Translations under genes and position numbers: made by a program
Part shown: piece by piece, positions 63,069 through 64,000 of the stretch
How the letters are laid out: each line of letters opens with the position of its first letter
Numbering within the stretch: position 1 is the stretch's first letter
NCBI RefSeq assembly: GCF_002367995.1
Contig: NZ_AP018207.1
Span: 7,736,199-7,800,198 of the forward strand
Direction of reading: 5' to 3'
Source: Calothrix brevissima NIES-22
GTDB taxonomy: Bacteria; Cyanobacteriota; Cyanobacteriia; Cyanobacteriales; Nostocaceae
Length of the DNA stretch: 64,000 bases
The notes under the pieces: generated by a model
What the model was told of the DNA's origin: nothing
What the model saw: the letters and a program-made list of their open reading frames with translations, nothing else
Databases searched by the model: none

Positions 63069-64000
63069 CTAAGAAGACACGCCTACCAATTCCTTCTCAC
63101 TCCCTAATCCCTCATTTCTCACCCAAACTTCGTCCAACCCACCACTAACTAAATAGTGCTGCTGATGAACATCCATCTCTGGAAAATCCAGATGCTTATG
63201 CATACCGCGAGTTTCTTTCCGTTCTAGGGCACTACTATACATCCATCGCGCTGTAGCCACCATTGCAGCAGCCTCCCGCAACTGAATAATATTCCGCCCA
63301 TCACCAGCTTGACTGCTACGAATTTCCTGCCAAAGATGATTTAACCTTTGCAACGATGCAGTTAAACCTTCTTGTTTGCGGAACAAATTGCGATCGTAAG
63401 GGAAAACTTCAGCCTGAGTAGCTTTAATCACCTCTTCCGCTTTAATTTGATGTTGGCTACCGCTAATCAATCCAGCTTCGCCCACAGCTTGTACAGGGCG
63501 TTGTTTTGTCCAATCTCCCAAATTTTTGGCATATTCCGCCGCCGATTTACCAGCCCAACAGCCGGAAGATATTGCCCAAGCTGCATTATGGCTACCACCA
63601 CCAGTAAAGCCGCCACAAATTAATTCTCTGGTAGCCGCATCCCCAGCTGCATAAAGTCCACGAACTGATGCAGCGCAGGTAGAATCAACAATTCTAATTC
63701 CACCTGTACCCCGAACTGTTCCTTCTAAACGCAAAGTTACGGGGAAGCGTTGGTTAAAGGGATCGATCCCGGCGCGATCAAATGGTAAGAAGAAATTCGG
63801 CTGTGCTTTACGCATGTGTACCTGCATATCTTCATTCGCCTGATCTAAGATGGCATACACAGGTTGAGTCAACAGCGTTTGAGCAATTACGGAACGCCCT
63901 CTTTGGGAACCCGCACCGGGGATTGGGGTGCCATCCTCGTATGTGAAAGTTGCCCAATTGTAAAATAGGGTTTTGGTAACTGAGGAAAAGGCGGGAGAGA
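63069..64000 (-). CDS. FAD-dependent reductase (fumarate/APS-reductase-like), 5' part missing
   Basis: The frame is open to the right edge; the TTG at 63872 is not the start since FAD-protein sequence continues upstream (TYEDGTPIPGAGSQRGRSVI). Family blocks: VRGLYAAGDAATRELICGGF and NAAWAISSGCWAGKSAAEYA (FAD site), followed by the helical C-terminal domain. Partner of the ferredoxin gene. Substrate unknown; the neighbouring binding protein suggests a sulfur compound. Confidence 0.88.
   Translation of the reverse strand, partial: SPAFSSVTKTLFYNWATFTYEDGTPIPGAGSQRGRSVIAQTLLTQPVYAILDQANEDMQVHMRKAQPNFFLPFDRAGIDPFNQRFPVTLRLEGTVRGTGGIRIVDSTCAASVRGLYAAGDAATRELICGGFTGGGSHNAAWAISSGCWAGKSAAEYAKNLGDWTKQRPVQAVGEAGLISGSQHQIKAEEVIKATQAEVFPYDRNLFRKQEGLTASLQRLNHLWQEIRSSQAGDGRNIIQLREAAAMVATARWMYSSALERKETRGMHKHLDFPEMDVHQQHYLVSGGLDEVWVRNEGLGSEKELVGVSS

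Larger units (their letters stand above)
52180..64000. mobile_element. nifK-interrupting element (left part only)
   Basis: Begins at the break in nifK and continues past the right edge, hence over 11.8 kb. The recombinase gene is at the junction. Cargo includes metabolic and transport genes not usually seen as element cargo, so a later rearrangement that separated the nifK halves is an alternative. Confidence 0.65.

Noticed and set aside
63069-63872. Complete flavoprotein gene starting at TTG 63872
   Set aside because: Flavoprotein sequence continues in frame to the window edge, so the gene is truncated by the window.

Overview
The window comes from a filamentous heterocyst-forming (nostocalean) cyanobacterium. 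The evidence is hup uptake-hydrogenase genes and a long nif cluster, GCGATCGC (HIP1) sites scattered throughout, heptanucleotide tandem repeats (TTGACTA/TTGTCAG type) between genes, cyanobacterial families such as DUF2808 and the AAA-like 'MSRWFNIAGPC' ATPases, and a heterocyst-type ferredoxin (fdxH). I cannot name the genus.

The dominant feature is that four hydrogenase/nitrogenase genes are split by DNA inserts, each with its own site-specific recombinase next to one junction. (1) hupS: only its last 43 codons are present (16269-16400), next to a large serine recombinase; the insert runs off the left edge and is over 16 kb. (2) hupL: split by an 11,883-bp element with 17-bp direct repeats and an XisC-like tyrosine recombinase. 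(3) nifE: split by a 6,294-bp element with a 5-bp core GAACC and a serine recombinase. (4) nifK: only the last ~86 codons are present (51917-52174), next to a third serine recombinase; the insert runs off the right edge and is over 11.8 kb. Joining the hupL and nifE halves across the repeats restores open frames of 531 and 469 residues.

Layout. 1-16.2 kb, hupS insert: two secreted DUF4082-type proteins (one cut by the left edge, one a 1525-residue WD40/deacetylase/DUF4082 protein), a Wzt/Wzm-type polysaccharide ABC exporter with a small Cys-rich protein, a family 4 glycosyltransferase, a Wzc-like BY-kinase, and the recombinase. 16.3-30 kb, hupS 3' end and split hupL: the hupL element carries three AAA-like ATPase/PD-(D/E)XK nuclease genes, two identical TIR-domain genes each with a small helical partner, an acyl-carrier-like protein lacking the usual serine, a secreted ricin-type lectin, and xisC. 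30-38 kb: a cold-shock/DUF1294 protein, an RTX protein, hupW, an ankyrin/SagB-like operon, a CBS-domain protein and Mop. 38-52.2 kb, minus strand: nifK 3' end, Mo-nitro_C protein, split nifE, nifN, nifX, DUF269, DUF683, nifW, hesA, hesB, fdxH, feoA. The nifE element also holds a three-repeat orphan CRISPR array, a TnpB insertion and gene remnants. 52.2-64 kb, nifK insert: recombinase, retropepsin-like protease, two CadD-like permeases, DOPA-dioxygenase-like and pentapeptide proteins, DUF2808 protein, 2-hydroxyacid dehydrogenase, and a sulfonate-type binding protein with a ferredoxin and a flavoprotein that runs off the right edge.

The most novel-looking part is the hupL-element cargo. Nuclease-ATPase genes alternate with opposite-strand effector-like modules (TIR twice, ACP-like, lectin). 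The middle ATPase is an exact chimera of its neighbours, joined within a 14-bp interval, and this crossover created a perfect 2,947-bp tandem duplication. I read this as a candidate recombining conflict/defence array inside DNA that a heterocyst is expected to excise.
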